A stretch of 64,000 nt of DNA from UBA6627 sp965248675 (lineage in GTDB: Bacteria; Chloroflexota; Dehalococcoidia; UBA2979): the NCBI GenBank assembly GCA_965248675.1, contig CBDFJZ010000007.1, forward strand, positions 620,001-684,000. The letters run 5' to 3'. The translations under genes and the position numbers were made by a program. Shown piece after piece: positions 1 through 8,959 of this stretch; position 1 is the first letter of the stretch, and the number at the start of each line of letters is the position of its first letter. The notes below the pieces were generated by a model that saw nothing but the letters and a program-made list of their open reading frames with translations, had not been told where the DNA came from and searched no databases.

Positions 1-1
1 G

Positions 2-709
2 CATCGCGACTACGCCGAGGCGCGCCTCCGCGAGATGACCGAGTACGCCGAGACGAAGTCGTGCCGGCGTGCCCTCGTGCTCCGCTACTTCGGCGAGCAG
101 CCGCCGGGGCAGTGCGGCAACTGCGACAACTGCCTCGGCACCACCGTGAGCGAGGACGCCGACTACCCGGCCGAGCTGTTCGACGACCTGCTGGAACTGC
201 GCGACCGGATCGCGCGCACGACGAACCGCGATCCGTTCCGCGTCTTCGAGAACCGGACCGCCCGCGAGATCGCGACGTACCGCCCTCGCGACCGCGACGG
301 GCTGCTGCAGATGTGGGGCATCGGCGAAACGCGGGTCGACTGGCTCGGATCCGAGCTGCTCGCCCTCATCGAGGCGTGGTCCGCCGCCCACCCGGACGCC
401 GTACCGCCGCCGGTGCCCGACGCGCAGGCGACGCAGCGACCGCTCAAGTCGCGCGCCGACCTCGGACCGGAGGTCGACGCCAACGACCCGCTGATCGAGC
501 AGCTGCGCGGATGGCGCTCCGAACGCGCCCGCGCGGACGGGGTGCCTGCTTACACGCTGTTCTCGGATCGCACGTTGCGCGAGCTCGTGGCGAATCGACC
601 CGGCAGCCCCGCCGCGCTGCTCGATACGTGGGGGCTCGGCGAGTCGCGCGTCGAGCGCTTCGGCGCCGAGTTGCTCGAGCTGATCGAGGACTCGTCGACG
701 CCTCGGTAG
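2..709 (+). CDS. recQ: ATP-dependent DNA helicase RecQ, C-terminal part (5' end outside window)
   Basis: The reading frame is open from the first codon of the window, so this is the 3' part of a longer gene. What is visible is the end of the RecQ zinc-binding region, with the cysteine cluster CGNCDNC near residue 45, followed by two HRDC domains at about residues 55-130 and 160-233. Each HRDC ends in a W-G-[IL]-G-E-[TS]-R-V motif, the helical hairpin used for DNA binding. RecQ helicases unwind recombination and stalled-fork intermediates in the cytoplasm. Most bacterial RecQ proteins have one HRDC domain; two in tandem is a known but less common layout. The helicase motor itself lies upstream of the window and cannot be checked. 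Confidence 0.9.
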   Translation, partial: HRDYAEARLREMTEYAETKSCRRALVLRYFGEQPPGQCGNCDNCLGTTVSEDADYPAELFDDLLELRDRIARTTNRDPFRVFENRTAREIATYRPRDRDGLLQMWGIGETRVDWLGSELLALIEAWSAAHPDAVPPPVPDAQATQRPLKSRADLGPEVDANDPLIEQLRGWRSERARADGVPAYTLFSDRTLRELVANRPGSPAALLDTWGLGESRVERFGAELLELIEDSSTPR

Positions 710-738
710 CGGCCGCGCGGGCGGCCTGGAACCCCTGA

Positions 739-770
739 TTGCACACGCAGCGCCATTTTCCGAATATAGT
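739..770 (+). promoter_or_regulatory. Possible sigma-70-type promoter of the A-type Fe-S carrier gene
   Basis: TTGCAC (739-744) resembles a -35 box. An AT-rich patch GAATATAGT follows, giving either GAATAT at 17 bp spacing or TATAGT at 20 bp. The patch stands out in GC-rich DNA and precedes an isolated gene that needs its own promoter. The match is imperfect. Confidence 0.25.
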
Positions 771-838
771 TGTAGCGAAGGCGTGCAATCGCCAGACCAA
801 CTGCCGAAGCGGATGCCTCAGCAGATAAGGGAGTTCGG

Positions 839-1183
839 ATGAACCTGACCGTTACAGACCTCGCCCAGCAGCGCCTGTCCACGCTCGTCGAAGAGCACGA
901 CTCGGACGCGCAGGCGATCCGCGTGTTTGCTCAGACCGGCGGCTGTGGCTGCAGCGGCCCGTCCTTCGGCATGGGCCTCGACGACCCGCAGGCGACCGAC
1001 GCCGTCATCGAATTCGGGACGCTGAAGTTCATCGCCGATCCGACCGCGGCCGAGGCGCTCGAAGGCGCGTCGATCGACTACGTCGAAGACGTGATGCAGC
1101 AAGGCTTCTCGATCGAGGCGCCGAACGCGGCCGAGATCCTCGGCGGAGGCGGCGCCTGCGGTTGCGGTGGCGGCGCGCACTAA
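839..1183 (+). CDS. A-type iron-sulfur cluster carrier (IscA/ErpA/HesB family)
   Basis: This 114-residue protein has the length of an A-type carrier, which receives Fe-S clusters from a scaffold and passes them to apoproteins in the cytoplasm. The three ligand positions are visible: a cysteine in the GGCGCSG motif (C36/C38) and a C-terminal C-G-C pair (C107, C109). The second cysteine beside the first ligand and the glycine-rich tail are slightly unusual. GGGAG about 8 bases upstream supports the ATG. The gene converges with an NfuA-like gene on the other strand, so two Fe-S delivery proteins sit back to back. Whether it is ErpA-, IscA- or SufA-like cannot be decided from sequence alone. Confidence 0.88.
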   Translation: MNLTVTDLAQQRLSTLVEEHDSDAQAIRVFAQTGGCGCSGPSFGMGLDDPQATDAVIEFGTLKFIADPTAAEALEGASIDYVEDVMQQGFSIEAPNAAEILGGGGACGCGGGAH

Positions 1184-1205
1184 GCCCAGACCTCAGATCG
1201 ATCAA

Positions 1206-1235
1206 CAAGGCCGGCCCGTTAGGCCGGCCTTGTTT
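1206..1235. terminator. Rho-independent terminator shared by convergent genes
   Basis: A perfect 11-bp stem (CAAGGCCGGCC / GGCCGGCCTTG) with a five-base loop is followed by TTTGTG on the plus strand. It lies between two convergent stop codons. The T-run is short, and shorter still on the minus strand, so it fits the plus-strand gene best. Confidence 0.8.
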
Positions 1236-1258
1236 GTGCTCGTTTCGGCGGCCGCAAG

Positions 1259-1921
1259 CTAGTGGTTGTGGTGCGCGTGCCCGTGATCGTGCCCACCCGC
1301 GGCCGCCGGTTGGCTCGGCTTGAAGTACGGGTTCGTGCCCGCCGCGTGGTTCGTGACGTCGACCATCTGCTCGATGCCCGGCACGAACTTCCTGACGGCA
1401 GTCTCGATGCCTTGACCAAGCGTGACGTTCGCCTGGCCGCAGCCCTGGCAACCACCTGAGAACTCGATATAGGCGTCACTGCCGTCCACGCCGAGGAGGC
1501 TGACCATCCCGCCGTGCCCGGCGATCGCCGGGTTGATCTGGTCGTCGAAGAGCTGCTGCATCGCCAGCTCGCGCTCGTCGAACCACTGCGGGTTCGGGTT
1601 GTTGAACTCAAGGCCCGACTGCTCCGGTCCTTGATCGGCGTAGTCAATCTCGATCCCGTCGACGTACCTCGCGTCGCGGAGCTGCACGTAAACCGTGATC
1701 CCGTCCACGTCGGTCACGAGGTCGTCGGAGATCTGCTCCTGCGCGCCTTCCTCCACCATGCTGAGCACGTGTTGCATCCCACCGTCGGGGGTCCGGCGAA
1801 GGATCTGCAGCCGGAGGCCGGCCACATCGTTCGGATGCCCCGCGATCACCTCGTGGAGCTTGGTGCTGCAGTCCTCAGTCAAGGTGATCGCCGGAGTCGT
1901 CGCCGCGTCGGTCATCGCCAT
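1259..1921 (-). CDS. NfuA-like Fe-S scaffold/carrier with His-rich tail
   Basis: The 220-residue protein has a degenerate A-type-like N-terminal half (about residues 10-95) and a NifU C-terminal domain (about 110-190) holding the cluster-binding C158-x-x-C161 in GGCQGCG. This is the NfuA layout, a carrier for [4Fe-4S] clusters. Six or seven histidines at the extreme C-terminus (211-220) look like a metal-binding tail and are not part of the core family. AGGAGA six bases upstream fixes the ATG at 1921. It faces the A-type carrier gene across a common hairpin, consistent with related roles though not with co-transcription. Confidence 0.85.
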   Translation of the reverse strand: MAMTDAATTPAITLTEDCSTKLHEVIAGHPNDVAGLRLQILRRTPDGGMQHVLSMVEEGAQEQISDDLVTDVDGITVYVQLRDARYVDGIEIDYADQGPEQSGLEFNNPNPQWFDERELAMQQLFDDQINPAIAGHGGMVSLLGVDGSDAYIEFSGGCQGCGQANVTLGQGIETAVRKFVPGIEQMVDVTNHAAGTNPYFKPSQPAAAGGHDHGHAHHNH

Positions 1922-1988
1922 TGCTGTCTCCTGAGCAACCGCACGCTCAACGGCGCGCGGTGAAGCGTCTTCGTTCGTGCCTTCGAGT

Positions 1989-2900
1989 TTACCCGACGAG
2001 CGAAGCGATTTCCCTTACGTGGCGCGCGACCAGCGCCGGCGCTCCCATCGGGATGAAATGTGAATGCTCGGGCAGGAAGACGTCCTCGCCCTCACGAAAC
2101 CACGAGGCGAGATCGGGCGCGGCGGGCGAACCGGCGAACGAGTCGGCCGGGTTGTCCGGATCGCGAGGCCGCGCGCGGAGCACGCGCACGGGGATCTCGA
2201 GGCGTGCGGCCTCCCTGGTCAGGTCGTGCTCACCCCGGGCGTACGTCATCGCCTCGATCATCGGCGGGCAGGCGAGGTGGTAGCCGGCACCATCGACGTC
2301 GGGCAGCAAGCCTTGGTCGCAGTAATCGCGGAGTACCTGCCGGTCCCAGCGGATGTGCGGCTCGCGTCGGCTGAAGCGCTCGAACATCTCGTCTGAGGAG
2401 GCCCACTGGTCACGCCGCCTGGACACAAAGAGTGGTGGCCCGCCCCGCCCGTCGTGGAGCGCCTCGGTCGGGCTGGCGATCACCGGATCCACGAGCAGCA
2501 ATGCGCCGAAGCGCGCCGGCGCGGCCGCCGCCGCCCGTACCACGGAGTTGCCGCCCATCGAGTGGCCGATGCTGATCGCACCGCTGAGATCGAGATTGCG
2601 CATTGCTGCCGTGACGTCATCGCCGAAATGGGACCAGCGGTAGGCCTCGCCGTCTTCGCCGACCGAGGGCTTCTCGGCGCGCCCGTGCCCCCGGAGGTCG
2701 AGCGCGATCGCGTGGCGGCCGGGGAGGGAGCGGATCACCTCGTCCCAGACCCGCGCGTGGAAGCTGGTGGCGTGCGCGAAGAGCAGCGGCGGACCGTCAC
2801 CGGCCCACTCGAAGCCGACGAGGGCGACGCCGTCGCCACCGACCTCGAACTGGCGCGGCTGCTCCTCGGCCGGACGACGCGATGCTTCGACGTCTCCCAT
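1989..2900 (-). CDS. Alpha/beta-fold hydrolase
   Basis: A 303-residue alpha/beta hydrolase. The nucleophile elbow G-H-S-M-G-G lies near residue 115, the oxyanion-side region H-A-T-S-F near 45, and a C-terminal H-S-H-F suits the catalytic histidine near 283. I chose ATG 2900, not the longer open frame to 2987, because AAGGA precedes it at normal spacing and the extra 29 residues are Arg-rich and unlike the family. Such enzymes hydrolyse esters, amides or C-C bonds; the substrate cannot be told. It is divergent from the prsW-like gene. Confidence 0.8.
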   Translation of the reverse strand: MGDVEASRRPAEEQPRQFEVGGDGVALVGFEWAGDGPPLLFAHATSFHARVWDEVIRSLPGRHAIALDLRGHGRAEKPSVGEDGEAYRWSHFGDDVTAAMRNLDLSGAISIGHSMGGNSVVRAAAAAPARFGALLLVDPVIASPTEALHDGRGGPPLFVSRRRDQWASSDEMFERFSRREPHIRWDRQVLRDYCDQGLLPDVDGAGYHLACPPMIEAMTYARGEHDLTREAARLEIPVRVLRARPRDPDNPADSFAGSPAAPDLASWFREGEDVFLPEHSHFIPMGAPALVARHVREIASLVG

Positions 2901-3014
2901 GGCCAGGGCCGTCCTTCGGCGGCGCGCGCTTGATTTGCGGCGCCGGGGGATCCTTACTAGCGTGCTGACGCGCCGGCGCTCGCTCACGCGAGTGCCTGAC
3001 GGGGAGGCGAACGC

Positions 3015-3734
3015 ATGGGTTTGGCGATCGCACTCGTCCTCGCCATCATCCCCTCGGCGGTGATCCTCCGCTACTTCGTGCGCAGCGACGCGTTCCCCGA
3101 ACCACGTCGCGCGATTGCGATCACCTTCGCCTGGGGCGTGGGCTCAATCGTGCCGGCGGTGATCGTCGCGATACTCCTGATCTTCACCCTCGACGCCACC
3201 GTCTGGGACTCGCTCACCAACCCATGGGCGCGCGGCGCGATGATCGCCTTCTTCGGCGCCGCGATCCCCGAGGAGCTGTTCAAGTTCGCCGTCCTCTACT
3301 TCTACTGCCGCCGGCTGGGTGACTTCGACGAACCGATGGACGGGATCGTCTACGGCGTGACGGCATCGCTCGGCTTCGCAACGCTCGAGAACGTGCTGTA
3401 CGTCGTGGATGGCGGCCTCGGGGTGGCGATCGTGCGCGCCTTTACCGCGGTCCCCGGCCACGCGATGCTCGGCGTGATCATGGGCTTCTACTTCGGGCTC
3501 GCGCACTTCGAGGGCCAGCGACGCCAGCTACTGCTCTGGGGCGCATACCTCTTGCCGGTGATCTTCCACGGCCTCTACAACACCGTGCTGATCGCGCCAG
3601 AAGAAGGCGCGGCCGCCGGCTGGGCGCTGCTGGTGTTCGTCGTGATCGCCGTGGAGTTCTGGTACAGCCGCCGGCTGCATCGGCGCCTGCGGAACGACCA
3701 GCAGCGGCAGCTTGCCGCCGCTCCCTCCAGCTGA
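3015..3734 (+). CDS. PrsW-family intramembrane metalloprotease
   Basis: A 239-residue polytopic membrane protein with the PrsW/CAAX-protease motif set: E86-E87-L-F-K90, a G-F-A-T-L-E125-N126 helix, H149 in VPGHAM and H185 in FHGLYN. These residues form the buried metal site of glutamic/metallo abortive-infection-type proteases. PrsW in Bacillus cleaves the anti-sigma factor RsiW; the substrate here is unknown because no anti-sigma gene is adjacent. About seven hydrophobic helices are visible, followed by an Arg-rich cytoplasmic tail. GGGGAGG seven bases upstream fixes the ATG. Confidence 0.85.
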   Translation: MGLAIALVLAIIPSAVILRYFVRSDAFPEPRRAIAITFAWGVGSIVPAVIVAILLIFTLDATVWDSLTNPWARGAMIAFFGAAIPEELFKFAVLYFYCRRLGDFDEPMDGIVYGVTASLGFATLENVLYVVDGGLGVAIVRAFTAVPGHAMLGVIMGFYFGLAHFEGQRRQLLLWGAYLLPVIFHGLYNTVLIAPEEGAAAGWALLVFVVIAVEFWYSRRLHRRLRNDQQRQLAAAPSS

Positions 3735-3821
3735 CGGCCAACGTTATGCTCCGCCCGCGCACCCGGGACGGCGCGCTCTGATCGATCGTCCGCACCGTCC
3801 ATTCGCACTGAAAGGTCGTCC

Positions 3822-4991
3822 ATGGATCGCCCGCCGGTCGTCACGAAGATCGAGATCACCGAGTTCACGTACGAGCTGCAGGACATCCAGCCACACGAGC
3901 AGTCGCGGATGCCCACCTATAGGAAGGGTGGCCGCTACACCCGCACCGGCCGTGTGCTGACGGTCGACACCGACCAGGGGATCCGGGGCGAGTACTTCGG
4001 TGGCAACGCCTCCGAGCTGGCGGGCGTCGGCTCGATCGCCTACGCGCTGCTCGGCCGCAGCGCGCTGGCGCGCGAGCGCTTCTACAACGACGCGAAGCTC
4101 GCCCTCAAGCAGCAGGCGCGGATGGGCTTGTCGCAGGTCGACATCGCGCTCTGGGACATCGCGGGCAAGTTCTTCGAGGCGCCCATCTACCAGCTCCTGG
4201 GCGAGTTTCGTACCGCGCTCCCCTGCTACGCGAGCACGATGGTCGGCGACGACGAGCCGGACAGCCTCAGCACCCCCGAGGCCTTCGCCGACTTCGCCGA
4301 GCAGTGCCTCGAACTGGGCTACCCCGCCTACAAGATCCATTGGTGGCGTGACGCGCCGCTCAAGAAGAACATCGCGCTCCTCGAGGCGGTCGGGAAGCGG
4401 GTCGGCGGCAAGATGGATCTGATGCTCGACCCGGCGAGCACGATCATGACCTGGGGCGACGCCTACAAGGTGGGCAAGGTCTGCGACGAGATCGGCTTCC
4501 TCTGGCTCGAGGACCCCTACCGCGACGGCGGCGTCTCCGCCTTCGGCCACCGCAAGCTGCGCGAGGCGATCAGCACCCCGCTGCTCCAGACCGAGCACAT
4601 CCGCGGCGTCGAGAGCCACGTCGACTTCATCGTCGCCGACGGCACCGATTTCGTCCGCGGCGACCCGGACTACGACGGCGGCGTGACCGGCGTGATGAAG
4701 ATCGCGCACGCCTCCGAAGGCTTCGGCCTCGATATCGAGCTGCACTCGCCGGGCCCGGTCCGCCGCAACGTCATGGCGGCGATTCGCAACACCAACTACT
4801 ACGAGATGGGCCTGATCCACCCGCGCGTGAAGCGCTCCGCCCCGCCGATCTACCTCGACTACCACGACGACACCGACGCGATCGACGCCGACGGCAACGT
4901 CCACGTCGTCGACCGCCCCGGCCTCGGCGTCGATCTCGATTGGGACTTCATCGAGGCGAGCGGGACGGGCGTCGTCACCTACGAGCGGTAG
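3822..4991 (+). CDS. Enolase-superfamily enzyme (mandelate racemase/muconate lactonizing type)
   Basis: The 389-residue protein has the two-domain enolase-superfamily layout. Likely metal ligands are D203 (LDPAS), E230 (WLEDPY) and E258 (QTEHIRG). K171-x-H173 on the second strand and H308 (ELHSPG) are candidate acid/base residues. Members abstract a proton alpha to a carboxylate, giving sugar-acid dehydratases, racemases or cycloisomerases. The K-x-H pair in place of K-x-K suggests a dehydratase-like variant, but the substrate cannot be assigned. It stands alone, with AAAGG before the ATG. Large enolase-superfamily expansions are known from SAR202 Chloroflexota, which fits the rest of the window. 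Confidence 0.85.
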   Translation: MDRPPVVTKIEITEFTYELQDIQPHEQSRMPTYRKGGRYTRTGRVLTVDTDQGIRGEYFGGNASELAGVGSIAYALLGRSALARERFYNDAKLALKQQARMGLSQVDIALWDIAGKFFEAPIYQLLGEFRTALPCYASTMVGDDEPDSLSTPEAFADFAEQCLELGYPAYKIHWWRDAPLKKNIALLEAVGKRVGGKMDLMLDPASTIMTWGDAYKVGKVCDEIGFLWLEDPYRDGGVSAFGHRKLREAISTPLLQTEHIRGVESHVDFIVADGTDFVRGDPDYDGGVTGVMKIAHASEGFGLDIELHSPGPVRRNVMAAIRNTNYYEMGLIHPRVKRSAPPIYLDYHDDTDAIDADGNVHVVDRPGLGVDLDWDFIEASGTGVVTYER

Positions 4992-5051
4992 CGAGATGAG
5001 CTCTTCGGCGAACGACCCCGCACGCGAGCTGCGCGGACACCAGATTCGCCG

Positions 5052-5741
5052 CTAGCCCTCCACGATCAGGCGTGTCAGCGCTTCCGGCGCGCTCAGCATC
5101 GGGTAGTGGCCGGTGTCGAGTTCGTGCCAACGCGCGCCTAACGCCTCGGCGCAACGGCGCTGGTGCGCTTCCCCGGGGTTCGCAGCCTGACGGCAATAAA
5201 TGACCGCAGCGTTCCAGGGCTGGTCCCAGAACGACTCCAGCACGACCGGTCCGGCAAATACCGCGATCGGGTGCAGCCCGAACCGGTCGGCCGCCCAGGC
5301 GGCGATCTCCGGCTCCACGCTCGAGAGCAGCGTCTGATGCGTGTCGTCTCGAGACCGGCCGGTCGCCAGTTCGGTCTCAATCGGCGAGGGCCGTGTGACG
5401 ATGTCGCGGATCTTCTCCCCGTGCATCAGCGTCAGCGCGTCGACAAACACCAGGCGCTCGACTCGCTCCCGCGCAAGCTCCGCCACCTTCGCCGCGACCA
5501 TGCCGCCCGAGGAGGTACCGACCAGCACCACGTCGCTGAGATCCTCGTGGTGGAGTAGCTGTGCGATCTCCTCGGCGTGCGTTTCCGTCGTGATGCCCGG
5601 CCGTATCTGCGCCGCCCGTTCGGCGCAACCATCCAACGAGGGCGCGTGAACCAGATGACCGTCGGCCCGCAGCCGCGTCGCGACGGGATTCCAGATCCAG
5701 CCGCCCTGATAGGCGCCGTGGACGAGCACGAACGTCGTCAC
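5052..5741 (-). CDS. Alpha/beta hydrolase (esterase/hydroxynitrile-lyase-like subfamily)
   Basis: A 229-residue small alpha/beta hydrolase. The N-terminal LVHGAYQGGW is typical of the plant-esterase/hydroxynitrile-lyase-like bacterial subfamily; the nucleophile is in G-T-S-S-G-G and the terminal histidine in D-T-G-H-Y-P. I place the start at GTG 5741 because GGGGAGGAG lies seven bases upstream; the longer frame adds 19 residues unlike the family. It follows the SDR gene by about 20 bases on the same strand, so the two are probably one operon. A decayed paralogue of its 5' half lies at 6976-7203. Confidence 0.82.
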   Translation of the reverse strand: MTTFVLVHGAYQGGWIWNPVATRLRADGHLVHAPSLDGCAERAAQIRPGITTETHAEEIAQLLHHEDLSDVVLVGTSSGGMVAAKVAELARERVERLVFVDALTLMHGEKIRDIVTRPSPIETELATGRSRDDTHQTLLSSVEPEIAAWAADRFGLHPIAVFAGPVVLESFWDQPWNAAVIYCRQAANPGEAHQRRCAEALGARWHELDTGHYPMLSAPEALTRLIVEG

Positions 5742-5761
5742 GATGTCACTCCTCCCCGTGT

Positions 5762-6526
5762 CTAGATAAGACTGCGTCCACCGTCCACGTCCAGGCAAAC
5801 GCCGGTGAGAAACTCCGCCTCGTCAGACGCGAGGAACAGGAACGCGTTGGCGACGTCGACCGGCGTGGCCAGGCGCCCGAGCGGAATCCCGGCAACAAGG
5901 CCCTGCTTCACATCGTCGGGAAGGGGGTGTTGGCCCAGAGAGCTCGTCATGAAATCGGTATCGGCGGCGACCGGGTTCACCGCACACACGCGGATCCGAT
6001 CCGCGGCGAGTTCCGCGGCGAGCCCGCGAGTCAGCGTCGCGACCGCGCCTTTGGTTGCCGCGTAGACCGTGCCGAATGGCCGCGGGCGTTTCGACGCGAT
6101 CGAGGCCGTGTTGACGATCACCCCGCCGCCTCGCTCGCGGAGCGCCGGCACGCCGTGAACCGCGGAGAGGTAGACACTCTTCGTATTGACGGCGAACACC
6201 CGGTCGAAGTCCTCCTCCGGAATCTCCGTGATCGGCCGCGTTCGATGCGAGAAGCCCGCGTTGTTCGCGATGATGTCGAGGCCACCGAAGCGCGCGACAC
6301 AGGCGTCGATCATTCCCTTCACGTCGCTGCTGCTCGATACATCCGTTCCAACGAAGTCCACCGTCGCGCCCGCGTCAGTCAGCGCAGCGGCCACGTCGCT
6401 CCCCCGCGCCGTATCGATGTCGGCGAGCATGACGCTGGCGCCCTCATCAGCGAACCGCGAGGCGATCGCCTCTCCGAAGCCCGCGGCGGCACCGGTCACG
6501 ATCGCGACCTTTCCTTCGAGTCTCAT
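5762..6526 (-). CDS. Short-chain dehydrogenase/reductase (SDR)
   Basis: A 254-residue classical SDR. The nucleotide-binding TGAAAGFG is at residues 11-18, NNAG at 88-91, and the catalytic S142, Y155-x-x-x-K159 are all present. Aspartate at the end of the second strand (D36 in LADID) predicts preference for NAD(H) over NADP(H). The reaction is oxidation or reduction of an alcohol/ketone of unknown identity. It is the first gene of a probable two-gene operon with the downstream hydrolase. Confidence 0.88.
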   Translation of the reverse strand: MRLEGKVAIVTGAAAGFGEAIASRFADEGASVMLADIDTARGSDVAAALTDAGATVDFVGTDVSSSSDVKGMIDACVARFGGLDIIANNAGFSHRTRPITEIPEEDFDRVFAVNTKSVYLSAVHGVPALRERGGGVIVNTASIASKRPRPFGTVYAATKGAVATLTRGLAAELAADRIRVCAVNPVAADTDFMTSSLGQHPLPDDVKQGLVAGIPLGRLATPVDVANAFLFLASDEAEFLTGVCLDVDGGRSLI

Positions 6527-6654
6527 CCGTCAACCTCCTGCCGTCGGCTTCACGGGCGAATGCCCGGTCAGCCACGTGTTCGATGATCGGTCGAGCTGGT
6601 GCCGGCGAGTGTCCGCGACCACGTCACGCCGCCCCTGTGCGCGCGAGCGCACGG

Positions 6655-6975
6655 CTACACGCGAGCGCGCTCGACTCCGCTCCATACCTGCAGGCTGCGT
6701 TGCGGGTCACCGATCGGGACGCGCATCAGCTCCTCCGAAAGGACCACCTCGCCGTCATAAATCTCGCTAATGTCACGGAACGCCTTCATCATCGCCCCGG
6801 GCTGGCCGAGGTGCGGACCGATGTGGTTGAGGACGAGCTTCCTCACACCGGCCTCCTGTGCCATGCGCGCAGCGCCCAGCGTGCCGGACATGCTCTTGCT
6901 TTCGCCCAGTTCGTCCATCAGCTCCTAGTCGTCCCAACACATGCAGACCATGCCATCCGCATCCCGTGCGAGCTA
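6655..6975 (-). pseudogene. MBL-fold hydrolase C-terminal fragment with a TAG stop
   Basis: The frame reads LARDADGMVCMCWDD, then a TAG, then about 87 residues resembling the end of a ribonuclease Z-like metallo-beta-lactamase protein (LVLNHIGPHL and a YDGEVVLSEEL ending like that of the intact gene at 14543-15412). The TAG replaces what is probably a CAG glutamine codon at 6925-6927. The first part of the enzyme, including the HxHxDH metal site, is missing. Directly upstream the sequence changes to a hydrolase fragment, so the junction is a recombination scar. Non-functional. Confidence 0.7.
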
Positions 6976-7203
6976 AGTGACCGAGTCGCACCACGTCGCT
7001 CAGGTCTTCGTAAAACAGGAGGTCCGCGATCTCCGCGGCGTGCGATTCCGTGCTGATGCCCGGCCGTACCTGCGTCGCCCGTTCGCCGCAACCATCCAGC
7101 GACGGCGCATGAACGAGGTGGCCGTCCGCGCGCAGCCGCGTCGCGACGGGATTCCATATCCAGCCGCCTTGATAGCACCGTGGATGAGGATGAATGTGGT
7201 CAC
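6976..7203 (-). pseudogene. 5' fragment of an alpha/beta hydrolase, frameshifted
   Basis: From GTG 7203 the frame reads TTFILIHGA and then loses register. The adjacent frame continues YQGGWIWNPVATRLRADGH and runs to YEDLSDVV. This is near-identical to the first 85 residues or so of the intact hydrolase at 5052-5741. One base missing near 7177 explains the shift. The active-site serine region is absent because the sequence joins an MBL-fold fragment at about 6975. It is a paralogous copy that was truncated and then decayed. Confidence 0.75.
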
Positions 7204-7606
7204 TCTTCTGCTCCTCGGCGGCCTTTTCTCGCCGCGGCGAATTCGCTCGCTCCGCGTGGCGCCCGCGATGATAGTTCAGGCAGAGGACCCACCGAAGCGA
7301 ACACGACCGGCGTCGTGACATACCGGCGGCGATCAGCTCGCCGCGACGAGGGGGGCGTAGAGCGGAATCGTCGGCCGGGCGACGAGCCGGTCACGAGGCA
7401 CCTGATCTCGCCTGGCCGCCGTCTCCGCCTCGACAACCGCCGCGTGAGCGTCAATAGTCGTACCGCCGCAGCTGCCACCGTGGCGAGCCGAGGACACGCC
7501 GCGCGCGGAAGTCACAGGCCAACGTTGAGCCGGACGCCGCTGCGGGCCAGCCTGGCCTCGTAACTCAAGCGGCGACCGGGCGGTCACGCATGAAGGGACG
7601 GCAGTG
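7204..7606. other. No gene recognised
   Basis: Only short GC-driven frames with no family signal are seen between the hydrolase remnant and gdhA. The stretch presumably holds the gdhA promoter, but no convincing -35/-10 pair was found. Confidence 0.4.
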
Positions 7607-8959
7607 ATGAATCCCGAAGCGGGACGAGAGCTCGAGCAGTTCATGCACGGCCTCGTGCGCCGCAATCCAGGAGAGGAGGAGTTCCACCAGGCGGTCCTCG
7701 AGGTGGGCGAGAGCCTGGTCCCGTTCGTGCTCGAGCACCGCCAGTACTGGGACGCGAACATCCTCGAGCGAATGACCGAGCCGGACCGGATCGTGATCTT
7801 CCGCGTCACCTGGGACGACGACGAGGGGAACATCCGGGCGAACCGAGCCTTCCGGGTGCAGTTCAACAACGCCATCGGGCCCTACAAAGGCGGACTGCGA
7901 TTCCACCCCACCGTCAACCTGTCCATTCTCAAGTTCCTCGGCTTCGAACAGGTCTTCAAGAACAGCCTGACCGGGCTGCCGATGGGCGGAGCCAAGGGCG
8001 GGTCGAACTTCAACCCCAAGGGCAAGTCGGATCGCGAGGTGATGCGGTTCTGTCAGAGCCTGATGACCGAGCTGCACCGCCACATCGGCGAGGACACGGA
8101 CGTCCCCGCTGGCGATATCGGTGTCGGCGCGCGCGAGATCGGGTTCATGTTCGGGCAGTACAAGCGGCTGGCGAACCGTACCGCTGGTGTGCTGACCGGA
8201 AAGGGCCTCGCCTTCGGTGGCTCGCTCGTCCGCACCGAGGCCACGGGCTACGGGGTCGTGTACTTCATGGAGAACATGCTCGATCGCATCGGCGACGGGC
8301 TCGAGGGCAAGACCGCCTGCGTCTCCGGCTCGGGCAATGTCGCGCTGTACTGCATCGAGAAGCTCGTCGAGCGGGGTGCCCGCGTGGTCACCGCCTCGGA
8401 TTCGGGCGGCACCGTCCACGATCCCGCCGGCATCTCAGGAGAGCGACTGACGTGGCTGCAAGATCTGAAGGAGCGGCGTCACGGTCGCATCGAGGAGTAC
8501 GCGGAGCACTGGGGCTGCGAGTACCGGCCCGGCGAGACCCCCTGGGCCGTGGCCTGCGATCTCGCCTTCCCCTGCGCCACCCAGAACGAGCTCACCGCTG
8601 AAGCCGCGGGTGCGCTCATCGCCAACGGTGTGCAGGCGGTGGCGGAGGGCGCCAACATGCCGACGACGCCCGAGGCGATCACAGCGTTGAGAGAGGCGCG
8701 GGTACTCTTCGCCCCCGGCAAGGCCGCGAACGCGGGTGGCGTCGGAGTCTCGGGCCTCGAGCAGAGCCAGAACGCACTACGTATCTCCTGGTCGCACGAG
8801 GAAGTCGATGGCCGCCTCAAGGCGATGATGCTCGACATCCACACGCGTTGCGTCGAGTGGGGGGCGGAGGACGCCGAGTACGTTGACTACGTGCGAGGAG
8901 CGAACATCGCCGGGTTCCAGAAGGTTGCGGACGCGATGCTCGCCTACGGCTCCGTTTAG
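7607..8959 (+). CDS. gdhA: Glutamate dehydrogenase, NADP-type
   Basis: This 450-residue protein matches hexameric GdhA in length and sequence. The substrate-binding GPYKGGLRFHP motif, the PMGGAKGG motif with its catalytic lysine and the downstream DVPAGDIGVG are present. A Rossmann domain follows with SGSGNVALY. It interconverts 2-oxoglutarate plus ammonium and glutamate; this subgroup (KGLAFGGSLVRTEATGYG) is usually NADP-dependent. ATG 7607 is preferred over GTG 7604 because GAAGGGA sits about eight bases upstream. A second, distinct glutamate dehydrogenase lies at 47197-48578. Confidence 0.93.
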   Translation: MNPEAGRELEQFMHGLVRRNPGEEEFHQAVLEVGESLVPFVLEHRQYWDANILERMTEPDRIVIFRVTWDDDEGNIRANRAFRVQFNNAIGPYKGGLRFHPTVNLSILKFLGFEQVFKNSLTGLPMGGAKGGSNFNPKGKSDREVMRFCQSLMTELHRHIGEDTDVPAGDIGVGAREIGFMFGQYKRLANRTAGVLTGKGLAFGGSLVRTEATGYGVVYFMENMLDRIGDGLEGKTACVSGSGNVALYCIEKLVERGARVVTASDSGGTVHDPAGISGERLTWLQDLKERRHGRIEEYAEHWGCEYRPGETPWAVACDLAFPCATQNELTAEAAGALIANGVQAVAEGANMPTTPEAITALREARVLFAPGKAANAGGVGVSGLEQSQNALRISWSHEEVDGRLKAMMLDIHTRCVEWGAEDAEYVDYVRGANIAGFQKVADAMLAYGSV

